From Spirochaetota bacterium (GTDB lineage Bacteria; Spirochaetota; UBA12135; COTS27; JAFLEE01), in NCBI GenBank assembly GCA_017302015.1, contig JAFLEE010000029.1, positions 1 to 53,273 of the forward strand: DNA of 53,273 nucleotides, written 5' to 3'. Under the pieces are notes generated by a model that made no database searches, had not been told where the DNA came from, and worked only from the letters and a program-made list of their open reading frames with translations. The stretch's first letter is position 1; every line of letters begins with the position of its first letter. Of this stretch, positions 42,601-50,532 are shown in pieces. The position numbers were made by a program, and so were the translations under genes.

Positions 42601-45309
42601 GACCGCTTCAACGCGGAAGTCGCCCGCAAAGAGGGCGAACTCGCCCGCCTGGCCGACCAGTGGAAGCGCCTGGAGGCCGTGCGCCAAGATTTCGAGAAGC
42701 GCCTCGACAAGTGGAACCACACCATGGTGCGCGGGGAGAAGACCCTCGAAGAGGTCTCCCGCCGCCTCGCCCAGAAGGCCTCCCAGGTCGAGGGCGAAGT
42801 CCTCGGCGCCCGGGAATCCGCCCGCGTCCAGATGGCCGCCTCGGTGGAGGCGATGAAGGTCGAGGCGAAGGCCGAAGTGAAGCGCGCCGCCGAACTCCAG
42901 GTCGCCAAGGTGGAGCGCCGCCTGGCCTCCTTCGAGGAGGAGGCGCGCCGCCAGACCGCCGACACCGCCCACTCGTTCGGCAAGGCCGTCTCCCGCCAGC
43001 AGAAGGATCTGCTGCGGCTCTCCAATCTCGCCCTCGAGCGCGAGAAACTCCAGGCGCGCGACCTCGAGGCCCGCAAGGAACAGGCCCGCGCCTTCTTCCA
43101 GAAGGTCGAGGAAGAGCAGAAGAAGATCCACCAGGTCGTCACCGGCCTGCCCGAGCAATTCCGCCGGGAGATCCGCGAGACCCTCGAGCGCGAGCGCGCG
43201 GCGATGCGCGGCGAGATCGGCCAATTCGGCCGGGAGATCCGCCTCGAGGCCGAACGGCGCCTCGGCGAAGCCGGCGCCTCCGTGCTCACCGAACTCGAGC
43301 GGGAGAAGCTCGACCTGCGAAAGGCCTTCGAGCAGCTCGCCCAGTACGCCCAGCAGGACCGCGACATCTTCCAGAACCGCCTCCTCCAATACCGCGCCGA
43401 ACTCGAGGAGAATATCCGCCACCTCCTCGACCACGCGGGCGCGCCCCAGGGAGGGGTCGAGACCCCCATGCTCTCCTTCGACGCCCGGCCCGCCGTCCTC
43501 ACCGAGGGCCAGGTCGAGGGCGCCCGGGAGCGCTGGCACGAGGAACTCTCGGCCGTCGACGAGCGCATCAAGACCCTCACCCTCAAGAAGGACCGCCGCT
43601 ACGAGCAGATAGAAGAGCAGATGAAGGAGGCCTTCGGCAAGGTCGAGAAGCGCCTGGGCCAGTTCGCCTCCCGCATGGACGACGCGGAGCAGAAGGTGGA
43701 GAAGCGCGCCAAGCGACGCTTCCTCCTCTTCCTCGAGCGCCTCAAGCAGAGCGCCGACAAGGCCGTGGCCGAGTCGGGCCGCAAGCAGGTCCAACTCGAC
43801 GAGATGCAGGCCTCGGTGGCCGACCGCATGAAGGAACTCGAGCAGTGGAGCCGGGAGCACCGCGCCCAGGAGGGCGAACTCCTGGCCCAATTCGAGCGGG
43901 AAGCCGGCCGCCTGCGCGGCGAACTCCAATCCGGCTGCGACCGCTTCCTCGAGGCCCAGCAGGGGCTCTTCCACAAGGCGATGGAGGCCTCCGCGGAGCG
44001 CCTCGCCGTCCAGGAAGCCGACGAAGCGGAGGCCCGCGCCCGGCGCGAAGCCGCCCTCGCCGAGGCCATGGACGGTCATGCCCAAGCCCTCGCGCGCTTC
44101 CTCGGAGAGCAGGAGGCCGCCGTGGCGGCGTCCCAGGCGAAGCTCGAGCGCCTCGAGTCGGAGTACGGCGCCCAGGCCGGGGAGCGCTTCGCCCGGGAAG
44201 AGAAGCGCCTCGACGCCTTCATCCTCGAGAAGCAGCGCGCCGTCGACGGCGGGCTCAGCGAGATGCGCGAGCGCCTCGCCCTCGAGACGGAGGACCGCTT
44301 CAAGGCGGTCAACGAGCAGATCCGCGTCATCCTCGACAAGATGGACCTCTTCCTCGGGCAGACCGACCTCTTCAAGAAGGTCGACGTGCTCCAGGAGCGC
44401 ATGGCCGGCGATTTGGAGGCCTACGAGAAGAAGGTCGCCGAGATCCGCGGGCACCTCGAATCCGCCGCCGGGTTCGAGGAGAAATTCGAGTCGTTCCGCC
44501 GCCTCGAGGCCGAGGTGCGCGAGGGCATGGAGGCCCTCGCCGACAAGCAGAAGAACCTGGGCCGCATGGAGGACCAGCTCGTCTACCTGGTGAAGATGTC
44601 GGAAGACCTGAGGAGCCGCGGCGAGATCCTCGAGACCCGCCGCACCGAACTGGTGAAGGCCGAGGAGACCCTCTCGCGCCACCTCGGAGAGGCCGCGCGC
44701 CTCTCGGAGACCTTCAAGAACTTCCTCGGCATGAAGGGCGAGATCGACGAGGTCCTCGGCGCCTTCGCCGGCGTGCGCAAGCAGGCCAGCGAGGCCCGCA
44801 CCCTCCAGGGGCAACTGAGCGGCCAGATCGAGGCCTCCGCCGGCCTGCAGCGCGATGTGCACCAGCGCCTGGCGGACCTCGAAGAGAAGAGCATGGTCAT
44901 CGCCAGCCAGCAGGGGCGCCTGGTGGAGTTCAAGAACCGTTTCGACCAACTCGACATGGCCTTCCAGGACATGGAGCAGCGCCAGAACGTGCTCAACCGC
45001 GCCCGCGGCGAACTCGCCGCGCAGAAGGAAGAACTCCAGGTACTGCGCGACCAGGTGGAGCGGGAGATCGAGGCGTGGAAGGGGATGATGCAGCAGCGCC
45101 CCCGTACGGCCCCCGAACCCGTGGCCGTGCGCCGCGCCGGGGCCAAGGGCGGCGAGACCACCCCCGCGCAGAACGCCCAGATCGCCGAGGAACTCCACAA
45201 GCTCGATTGGAAGATCGCCGACATCGCCGACCACTTGGAGGTCGACGAGCGGGAAGTCCGGCGCCTCCTGGGCATCCGGGCCGGCCGCGGCGAGGACCAG
45301 GACGGCTGA
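39625..45309 (+). CDS. Giant membrane-anchored coiled-coil protein with C-terminal HTH (SpiroCoCo-like)
   Basis: 1894 residues. A short N-terminus and one membrane helix (about 9-25) are followed by a basic stretch and then an almost unbroken, highly charged alpha-helical coiled coil (about 30-1830). It contains the segment I-H-I-D-V-D-A-K-R near residue 60. A 76-residue unit is tandemly repeated from residue 752. The last 35 residues (E-L-H-K-L-D-W-K-I-A-D-I-A-D-H-L-E-V-D-E-R-E-V-R-R-L-L-G) form a helix-turn-helix-like end. This architecture, including the terminal HTH, matches SpiroCoCo family proteins of spirochaetes, whose function is unknown; a structural or filament role is likely. ATG 39625 has GGAGG upstream. 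It ends at a strong bidirectional terminator. Confidence 0.75.
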   Translation: MNLDPIGWNMAYLGLTTVVVWSVSRYYRRKVDFTKLKKYLDLKEKNLEQEFEKKIQTLNDASIHIDVDAKRYNQLTHVVQGDLLTIEKRLSVFAEIDKRIEGKLDTFRREEDRIRALSDEFAGQLRELSEKQDDFRKLQKDLKKGEDRLAELEQASGRFIQELKEIHAKEQAALEARLEKEVSATRADADEKLAALRGKLDDEARSRAEEILQEARTQAEANLEASRAAAEANLAESRSVAKILLEETRAHSQKLSSEVDAELARLGERTLVLAGEIEASREEIIHQNAHVSETILKDLVGKVQEYQRTLGDDLAARHEAADKRLAELDALVAQAEARVVAAADAKLADIQGGLSQFEARLEEGASETTRRYEEIQQGLLRESREALDALRHDLAQAAVASAENDERLGLVEEKAERLDAGVSTFEGRLAESLSRQAQEWERLVAERIQQVERGLHPRLRELEERAGAAIDAFTAAEKKNLELVFREAETGARARLDGLERDWTAADANLKNLDEQFFLLRDAMDRAEKQLDVEGWVRAATEALREEAGRQKDEVAASFTGLEARAKRLEAALDTGLAERTEEAVARLETLRGDFTQLGGQVAEARQRAESLEGLAEGLQEQRKKVAEGLASKFDAGLQELLGRLKAEEARLKAEYEKAADHRKKELLMAFEDAAGEYRALFQSGRGRADQKIDRLLGEMEQRLERSIAAWQEEKLPAQQAALDRASTSFLDAFRERLGALDQEAAAFRSETRAQWEGRLGEEANAFAQDVARRKAGLDAAAQELGRLKDEFDGARRAFDAENEALRGEFLARQGEIEREASAYRAQTREQYEARLAAEVQDFSKEAAARREALEAAAAEFDAVANHLGETRRALDADAEGLREEFRQKQDVQGRQDAEERAKSRGAFESRLTSEVEAFGQELARRRETLEEAASDFRSLKKHLDETRSAVEADAEILRADLRGRQDGWLKEEHAFRADFQKAYEARLGEAADRFNAEVARKEGELARLADQWKRLEAVRQDFEKRLDKWNHTMVRGEKTLEEVSRRLAQKASQVEGEVLGARESARVQMAASVEAMKVEAKAEVKRAAELQVAKVERRLASFEEEARRQTADTAHSFGKAVSRQQKDLLRLSNLALEREKLQARDLEARKEQARAFFQKVEEEQKKIHQVVTGLPEQFRREIRETLERERAAMRGEIGQFGREIRLEAERRLGEAGASVLTELEREKLDLRKAFEQLAQYAQQDRDIFQNRLLQYRAELEENIRHLLDHAGAPQGGVETPMLSFDARPAVLTEGQVEGARERWHEELSAVDERIKTLTLKKDRRYEQIEEQMKEAFGKVEKRLGQFASRMDDAEQKVEKRAKRRFLLFLERLKQSADKAVAESGRKQVQLDEMQASVADRMKELEQWSREHRAQEGELLAQFEREAGRLRGELQSGCDRFLEAQQGLFHKAMEASAERLAVQEADEAEARARREAALAEAMDGHAQALARFLGEQEAAVAASQAKLERLESEYGAQAGERFAREEKRLDAFILEKQRAVDGGLSEMRERLALETEDRFKAVNEQIRVILDKMDLFLGQTDLFKKVDVLQERMAGDLEAYEKKVAEIRGHLESAAGFEEKFESFRRLEAEVREGMEALADKQKNLGRMEDQLVYLVKMSEDLRSRGEILETRRTELVKAEETLSRHLGEAARLSETFKNFLGMKGEIDEVLGAFAGVRKQASEARTLQGQLSGQIEASAGLQRDVHQRLADLEEKSMVIASQQGRLVEFKNRFDQLDMAFQDMEQRQNVLNRARGELAAQKEELQVLRDQVEREIEAWKGMMQQRPRTAPEPVAVRRAGAKGGETTPAQNAQIAEELHKLDWKIADIADHLEVDEREVRRLLGIRAGRGEDQDG
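41878..42561 (+). repeat. Three tandem 228-base (76-residue) repeats inside the coiled-coil gene
   Basis: Units start at 41878, 42106 and 42334, each exactly 76 codons, with a degenerate fourth copy from 42562 to about 42690. Shared positions include R-x-x-(W/Y/F)-E-x-R-L at 2-9, F near 16, A-R-R near 21-24, A-A/E-A near 29-31, and L-R near 55. Divergence is at the amino-acid level, with length exactly kept. Confidence 0.8.
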
Positions 45310-45383
45310 GGCGAACAATCACAAAGCGGACGACCGTCCACCTTGGACCGCGGTCCGGCGCGAACCGGATAGCCGCCAGAGAT

Positions 45384-45417
45384 AAAAAGAACCCCGCCGA
45401 TAGGCGGGGTTCTTTTT
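45384..45417. terminator. Strong bidirectional terminator
   Basis: A perfect 15-base inverted repeat (AAAAAGAACCCCGCC with GGCGGGGTTCTTTTT, four-base loop) serves both the coiled-coil gene on the plus strand and the secreted protein gene on the minus strand, whose stop codon lies within its T run. Confidence 0.9.
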
Positions 45418-45970
45418 ATAGGCCTTTCAGGAGCGCTTCTCGGGTGAGATCGGCGCCTTGGGCGAGCACGGAGGCGTTGGATTGGACGGACGCCAAATCC
45501 CGCAGGTCGATGTATTTCACGGTCGTGTCCCGCTCGAGGATGAGGAGGAGCTGGTTCGACGACCATTCCTGGCTGCGGAAGGTATAGACGCCGGGGGGTC
45601 CGTACTTCTCCTTGAGTTCCTTGAAGAGGTCGAGGTAGGAGTAGAGGCGGGGGTTGAACTCGAGGCGCAGGGTATAGAGGCGGCCCTTTCGGAAGAGGAA
45701 TTGGGCGGCGGTGAAATAGCGGTTGGCCTTGATGAGGATCTGGGCCTGGGAGGCGTCTCGGGGGGTATCGGAATTGAGGTCGGTGGTCGGCTCCATCCAG
45801 GGATGGCGGCTTTGGAGATTGCTCACCACGGACTCGAAGCGGTCGCCCAAGCGGTAGACATCCCATCCGGTGAAAGGCGGCGGGGCCGCATTGGAATTAC
45901 TCTGGGCCATGGCGGGGAGGACCCAGGCGGCCAGGAACAGGAGGATTCGGGGGGACGGGGCAAATCGCAT
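45416..45970 (-). CDS. Secreted protein of unknown function
   Basis: 184 residues. A signal peptide (M-R-F-A-P then hydrophobic, cleavage after A-M-A near 22) is followed by a mixed alpha/beta domain. It has aromatic-rich strands (F-L-F-R-K-G-R-L-Y-T-L-R-L-E-F) and K-E-K-Y-G-P-P, a pattern often seen in small periplasmic or outer-membrane-associated proteins. No family is recognised. It is transcribed toward the coiled-coil gene and shares its terminator. Confidence 0.65.
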   Translation of the reverse strand: MRFAPSPRILLFLAAWVLPAMAQSNSNAAPPPFTGWDVYRLGDRFESVVSNLQSRHPWMEPTTDLNSDTPRDASQAQILIKANRYFTAAQFLFRKGRLYTLRLEFNPRLYSYLDLFKELKEKYGPPGVYTFRSQEWSSNQLLLILERDTTVKYIDLRDLASVQSNASVLAQGADLTREALLKGL

Positions 45971-46093
45971 GGGGCGGGATCTCTCCCCTCGATTATCGGC
46001 AGGTTCGGCGCGGGGGAGGAGAACGTCCCCATCCCCACCACTCCTGCTTCCCCCCCCGGGACCGTCGCGTCCGCGCCGAGGGGATCCCCGGGC

Positions 46094-46122
46094 AAAAAAA
46101 AACCCGGCCGATGGGCCGGGTT
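46094..46122 (-). terminator. Intrinsic terminator of the HAMP protein gene
   Basis: Minus-strand stem AACCCGGCC/GGCCGGGTT with a four-base loop, followed by a run of nine T (46102-46094), 23 bases after the HAMP protein stop codon. Confidence 0.88.
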
Positions 46123-46144
46123 CGGGGGGCCGGAAAGGCCGTCT

Positions 46145-46792
46145 TCAGGTGTAGGTGATTTTGAATTGCTTGAGGAGGTTCTCGAGGGAGGAGACCCGGT
46201 CGATGAGGCGGCGCTTCGCCTCGGCATCGATATTCTCTTTTTCCACGTCGATCTGCAATTGGATGATGGTCTGCTGGATGCGGTTGACCTTATCGTTGAG
46301 GGAGGCGGTCATGCTGTTGAAGATGTCGCCGAGGTCCTTGAACTCGTCCTGGTCCCGCAGGTAGACCCGCATGGTCAGGTCGCCCTGCTCCAGGGCCTGC
46401 AGGCTCTTTTCGATGCGGTAGACCGGTCCCGCGATGCGGTGGCTGATGAGGAGGAAGACGGTGCCCGTGAGGAGGAGGGCGAGCACGAGGGAGGCGATGA
46501 AGGCCTTGACCATATTGCCGCGCAGGTTGTCGACGGCGATGCGCACGTTCTGGCCCACCATGGCGGTGCGTTTGAGGATATCGGTGGGGCCGACGTCCAC
46601 GGGGTTGATCTCGTTGAGGCTCTCGATATGCTTGACGATGGCGCCCTTGGCGGTCTTGAAGGAGAGTTCGTTGACGATGAAGAGCGAACCGGTGAGGAGC
46701 GCGATGATGATCGCGATGACGCTGAAGATCCGGAGCATCAGACGGACCTGGAACGAGCGTTTGACCATGTAATTCTTGCGCTTAAAGGCCAC
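46145..46792 (-). CDS. HAMP-domain membrane protein without output domain
   Basis: 215 residues. Two membrane helices (about 19-41 and 97-117) flank a small periplasmic part of about 55 residues. A HAMP linker follows (118-170; H-R-I-A-G-P-V-Y-R-I, G-D-L-T-M-R-V, then F-N-S-M), and then a coiled coil to the end. HAMP proteins usually carry a chemoreceptor, kinase or cyclase domain; here none is present. It may signal through a partner protein or act as a scaffold. The start is GTG with AGGAGG six bases upstream. It is divergent from the TPR-like gene. Confidence 0.85.
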   Translation of the reverse strand: MAFKRKNYMVKRSFQVRLMLRIFSVIAIIIALLTGSLFIVNELSFKTAKGAIVKHIESLNEINPVDVGPTDILKRTAMVGQNVRIAVDNLRGNMVKAFIASLVLALLLTGTVFLLISHRIAGPVYRIEKSLQALEQGDLTMRVYLRDQDEFKDLGDIFNSMTASLNDKVNRIQQTIIQLQIDVEKENIDAEAKRRLIDRVSSLENLLKQFKITYT

Positions 46793-46929
46793 GGGGGTCC
46801 TCCTGGGTCGATGGAAACTGGGCTTCCAGCGACTTTACCATCGGTGTAAAATGAGTGTCAAACCATGGTCTCCTCCTTAATAAGCCCTCGGTTTCGCCTA
46901 AATTCGCGCTTTTCGGCCGGGATCACCTG

Positions 46930-47811
46930 ATGGAATGGTGGATCCTTGTCAGCGGGGCGACCCTCCTTCTCCTGGCGGTATCGGGGGGGCTCACATGGAT
47001 GCTCTGGCGTTTTGCTTGGTTGCCGGGCCAATTCCGCCGAGGTCGGCCAGACGGGGTTTTGACGCTTCTTAGATCCCGGTTCCTGCGGGAGCAGGCCCGA
47101 AAGTCGCCGGATCCCCAGAGGCTCCTGGCCGCCTGGTGCCTTTGGGCCGAGGCCATGGACGCCTGCGGGCGGTCTTCCAAGACCCTGCCCGATTTCCAAG
47201 CCATGGGGAAGAAAGGGCTGTTGGATCTTGGCGTTCTCCCGCGGCGCCGGAGGGCCTGGTTCTACCCGGTGGTCCTGGAACTTCTCCGCAAAAACGGGGT
47301 TTGGACCGATTATCTCTATTATGTCCAGGAAGCCGACGCCTTCGCCGCACGCCACGGAGGGATTCCCCTTTGGCGCAACCGCCTCGAATGGGCCCGGGCC
47401 CTTGGCGCGAAGGACGACCGGGAGGGCGCGTTGGATACGCTCAACGAGGCCATCCGCATCCATCCCCATCCCGCCCTATTCCTGGAGCGCGGTCTGATCC
47501 AAGGGATGCGCCAGCAATCATTGGAGTCCGCTTCGGATCTGAGGCGGGCCAAGGCGGGCGGGAAGGATTGGGTGGCCCTCGCGGCGAGCTATCACCTCCT
47601 CCAGCACGAGGTGGCCCTGGGGAAACTCGCTTCGGCCAAGTCCCAATTCGACGATTTCCAACGTCTGCGCCGCCGGCTCGACGTGCACGGCGTCTACGGG
47701 GCCTGGGACCGGGGCGCCCGGGATCTGCTCGCCCGGTTGACCCTCCTTCCCCAAGGAGCCGCGGGTACGCAAACCATCGCGACAGGCCGCGGGTCGGGGG
47801 ATCTGCCATGA
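46930..47811 (+). CDS. Membrane-anchored protein with TPR-like helices, unknown function
   Basis: About 293 residues. An N-terminal membrane helix (about 4-26) is followed by basic, helix-rich sequence. Around 165-210 the pattern A-L-G-A-K-D-D-R-E-G-A-L-D-T-L-N-E-A-I-R-I-H-P is a recognisable tetratricopeptide-like repeat, and similar helices continue to about 270. TPR modules mediate protein-protein contacts. No enzyme motif is present. ATG 46930 was preferred because it starts the membrane segment; an in-frame earlier start at 46855 would add 25 unremarkable residues. It lies upstream of clpC but with a 174-base gap containing a separate promoter. Confidence 0.6.
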   Translation: MEWWILVSGATLLLLAVSGGLTWMLWRFAWLPGQFRRGRPDGVLTLLRSRFLREQARKSPDPQRLLAAWCLWAEAMDACGRSSKTLPDFQAMGKKGLLDLGVLPRRRRAWFYPVVLELLRKNGVWTDYLYYVQEADAFAARHGGIPLWRNRLEWARALGAKDDREGALDTLNEAIRIHPHPALFLERGLIQGMRQQSLESASDLRRAKAGGKDWVALAASYHLLQHEVALGKLASAKSQFDDFQRLRRRLDVHGVYGAWDRGARDLLARLTLLPQGAAGTQTIATGRGSGDLP

Positions 47812-47904
47812 CTCGCTTCGGCCCGCCCGCCCCGGCTTCCCGGGGTCCGCATCCCGCGCATCGGTTGCGGGAAAGAAAAGCCCCGCGCGGGGCGAAAAAT
47901 TGCG

Positions 47905-47933
47905 TTGTTTTATGCGGGGCCCTGTGTTAAATT
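47905..47933 (+). promoter_or_regulatory. Candidate clpC promoter
   Basis: TTGTTT (47905-47910) and TAAATT (47928-47933) are 17 bases apart, 52 bases before the clpC ATG. A GC hairpin GCCCCGCGCGGGGC lies just upstream (from about 47880). No CIRCE or CtsR-type heat-shock operator was seen. Confidence 0.4.
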
Positions 47934-47985
47934 GATGGGCGACGAAATGAAGCGGCACGCGAAGAAAAGATAGAAGGAAGGGAAC

Positions 47986-50469
47986 ATGTTCAGTGGACTC
48001 ACCGCCAAGGCCCAGAAGGTCATCAACCAGTATGCCCAGGAAGAGGCCAAGAAGCTCAACGCCGACCTCATCCAGCCCGAGCATATCTTCCTCGGCCTCA
48101 TCCGCGAGCCCGAGAGCGTGGCGGTGAAGGTGCTGCAGAAGCTCAATATCGACACCGATAAGATCCGCTACGAACTCGAGAACGCGGTCAAGAAGCCCAA
48201 CGCGACCCTCATGCTGGGCGACCTGCAGCCCAGCGAGCGCGTGAACAAGGTGCTCGCCCTCTCCGCCGAAGAGGCCAAGACCCTCAACCACCACTATATC
48301 GGCACCGAGCACCTGCTCCTGGGCATCTACCGGGAAGAGGAGGGCACGGTCTACAACCTGCTCGAGAACCACCAGGTGAACTTGGGCACCCTGCGGCGCA
48401 TCACGGTCGACATGCTCGGCTTCGGCGTGCTGCCCAAATCCCCCAGCAGCGAGAAGGCGAAGAAGACCCCCACGGTCGACACCTTCGGCCGCGACCTCAC
48501 CCAACTCGCCCGCGAGAACAAGCTCGACCCCGTCATCGGGAGGCAGAACGAGATCACCCGCCTCATCCAGATTCTCTCCCGGCGCACGAAGAACAACCCC
48601 ATCCTCATCGGCGAGCCCGGCGTGGGCAAATCGGCCATCGTCGAGGGCCTGGCGCTGCGCATCATCGAGAAGGAGATCCCCGACCTGCTCCAGGGCAAGC
48701 GCGTCGTCGTCCTCGACATGGCGGCCACCGTGGCCGGCACGAAGTACCGCGGCGAGTTCGAGGAGCGCCTCAAGAACATCATGCTCGAGGTGAAGCGCGC
48801 GGCGAACATCATCCTCTTCATCGACGAGGTGCACACCCTCATCGGGGCCGGCGGCGCCGAGGGCGCCATGGACGCCGCGAACATCCTCAAGCCCGCCCTC
48901 GCCCGGGGCGAACTGCAGTGCATCGGCAGCACCACGATGAAGGAGTACAAGCGCTATATCGAGAAGGATACCGCGCTCGTGCGCCGCTTCCAGCCCATCC
49001 TGGTCAACGAGCCCAGCGTGGCCGACACGCGCCTCATCCTCGAGGGCATCGCGAAGAAGTACGAGGAATTCCACAACGTCAGCTACGACCCCGAGGCCCT
49101 CGACGCGGCCTCGACGCTCTCCAAGCGCTACCTCACCGACCGCTTCCTCCCCGACACCGCCATCGACCTCATCGACGAGTCCGGCGCCCGGGCGCGGCTG
49201 CGCAACACCAACCGCCCCAAGCACCTGAAGGACATGGAACTCGAGATCGAAGACCTCACCCGCGAGAAGAACGAGGTGGTGAAGACCCAGGAGTTCGAGA
49301 AGGCCGCCCAGGTGCGCGACGCCATCGCCGCCAAGAAGGAGCACCTCGAGCGCGAGATCGAGAAGTGGAACGAGCAGCGCAAGAAAGAGGCCGTCCACAT
49401 CCACGTCGACGACATCACCGAGATCATCTCGAGCATGACGGGCATCCCCCTCATCCGCCTCGAGGAGTCCGAATCCTCCCGCCTCCTCAAGATGGAGGAC
49501 GCGCTCCACAAGCGGGTCGTCGGCCAGCACGAGGCCATCCAGGCCCTCTGCCGGGCCATCCGCCGCTCCCGGGCGGGCATCCGCAGCAAGAAGCGCCCCG
49601 CCGGCTCGTTCATCTTCATGGGGCCCACGGGCGTGGGCAAGACCGAGCTCGCCAAGGCCCTCGCCGAGTTCCTCTTCGGCACCGAGGATTCCATCATCCG
49701 CGTCGACATGAGCGAGTTCATGGAGAAGCATTCGGTCTCGCGCCTCATCGGGGCGCCCCCCGGCTACATCGGCTACGAGGAGGGCGGGGAGCTCACCGAC
49801 AAGGTGCGCCGGCGCCCGTACTCCATCATCCTGCTCGACGAGATCGAGAAGGCCCACTCCGACATCTACAACATCCTGCTGCAGATCCTCGAAGAGGGGC
49901 ACCTGAGCGACAACCTCGGCCACAAGGTCGACTTCACCAATACGATCATCATCATGACGTCCAACCTGGGCGGGAAGGATATCGTGAAGGGGCAGTCCCT
50001 CGGCTTCGGGCCCGCGCGCAACCTCGCCGACCTGGGCGAGATCAAGGCCATCGCCCTCGACGAACTCAAGCGCATCTTCAACCCCGAACTGCTCAACCGC
50101 ATCGACGAGACCATCGTGTTCCACCCCCTCACCGAGGAGCACGTGGGGTCCATCCTCGACATCCTCCTCCTCGAGGTGGGCGCCCGCCTCGAAGAGCAGA
50201 ACATCCACCTCGAACTGAGCGCGGCGGTGCGCAAGCACCTCATCGGCAAGGGCTACGACCGCAATTACGGCGCCCGGCCCCTGCGCCGCACGATCCAGAG
50301 CGAGCTCGAAGACCTGCTGGCCACCGCGCTCCTCGACGGGCGCATCAAGGCGGGGCAGAAGGCCCACGTCGACCTGGTGGAAGGAAAACTCGACGTGGTC
50401 GAAACCGTGGCTCCGGCGCCCCCGGCCGCCGATGCGGCCGCCGCCACCTCCGATTCCGCCCAGCTCTAA
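47986..50469 (+). CDS. clpC: ATP-dependent chaperone/protease subunit ClpC
   Basis: 827 residues. Two Clp N-terminal repeats (about 1-140) are followed by the first AAA+ domain (Walker A G-E-P-G-V-G-K-S at 209-216), a middle coiled coil with a UVR-type segment (about 415-450), and the second AAA+ domain (Walker A G-P-T-G-V-G-K-T). A Clp C-terminal domain follows. The short middle domain with UVR marks it as ClpC rather than ClpB or ClpA. An L-G-F loop in the second AAA+ module (S-L-G-F-G-P) corresponds to the loop that docks on ClpP, so it should unfold substrates for ClpP. clpP and mcsA/mcsB are not in the window. The tail after residue 805 is alanine/proline-rich. GAAGGGAAC precedes the ATG. 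Confidence 0.95.
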   Translation: MFSGLTAKAQKVINQYAQEEAKKLNADLIQPEHIFLGLIREPESVAVKVLQKLNIDTDKIRYELENAVKKPNATLMLGDLQPSERVNKVLALSAEEAKTLNHHYIGTEHLLLGIYREEEGTVYNLLENHQVNLGTLRRITVDMLGFGVLPKSPSSEKAKKTPTVDTFGRDLTQLARENKLDPVIGRQNEITRLIQILSRRTKNNPILIGEPGVGKSAIVEGLALRIIEKEIPDLLQGKRVVVLDMAATVAGTKYRGEFEERLKNIMLEVKRAANIILFIDEVHTLIGAGGAEGAMDAANILKPALARGELQCIGSTTMKEYKRYIEKDTALVRRFQPILVNEPSVADTRLILEGIAKKYEEFHNVSYDPEALDAASTLSKRYLTDRFLPDTAIDLIDESGARARLRNTNRPKHLKDMELEIEDLTREKNEVVKTQEFEKAAQVRDAIAAKKEHLEREIEKWNEQRKKEAVHIHVDDITEIISSMTGIPLIRLEESESSRLLKMEDALHKRVVGQHEAIQALCRAIRRSRAGIRSKKRPAGSFIFMGPTGVGKTELAKALAEFLFGTEDSIIRVDMSEFMEKHSVSRLIGAPPGYIGYEEGGELTDKVRRRPYSIILLDEIEKAHSDIYNILLQILEEGHLSDNLGHKVDFTNTIIIMTSNLGGKDIVKGQSLGFGPARNLADLGEIKAIALDELKRIFNPELLNRIDETIVFHPLTEEHVGSILDILLLEVGARLEEQNIHLELSAAVRKHLIGKGYDRNYGARPLRRTIQSELEDLLATALLDGRIKAGQKAHVDLVEGKLDVVETVAPAPPAADAAAATSDSAQL

Positions 50470-50494
50470 CGGGCCGCAGCCGAACGGGGATCAT

Positions 50495-50521
50495 GCGACC
50501 GCATCGGCGGTGATCGGTCGC
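50495..50521. terminator. Possible terminator between convergent clpC and DUF3108 genes
   Basis: A seven-base perfect stem GCGACCG/CGGTCGC with an inner CCGC/GCGG pairing lies 26 bases after the clpC stop. There is no T run on either side, so it may only be a weak or factor-dependent stop. Confidence 0.3.
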
Positions 50522-50532
50522 GCTCGTGGGGC

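Noticed and set aside
41878-42690. CRISPR-like or mobile repeat array
   Set aside because: The 228-base periodicity is in-frame, diverged and coding; it is a protein repeat.
39631-45318. A very long open frame on the minus strand opposite the coiled-coil gene
   Set aside because: Its translation is leucine/glycine/alanine/valine-rich without any domain and mirrors the glutamate/arginine-rich codons of the real gene; it has no ribosome-binding site. It is a composition artefact.
47812-47985. Heat-shock operator (CIRCE or CtsR box) upstream of clpC
   Set aside because: No TTAGCACTC-N9-GAGTGCTAA and no tandem GGTCAAA heptamers are present in the gap.
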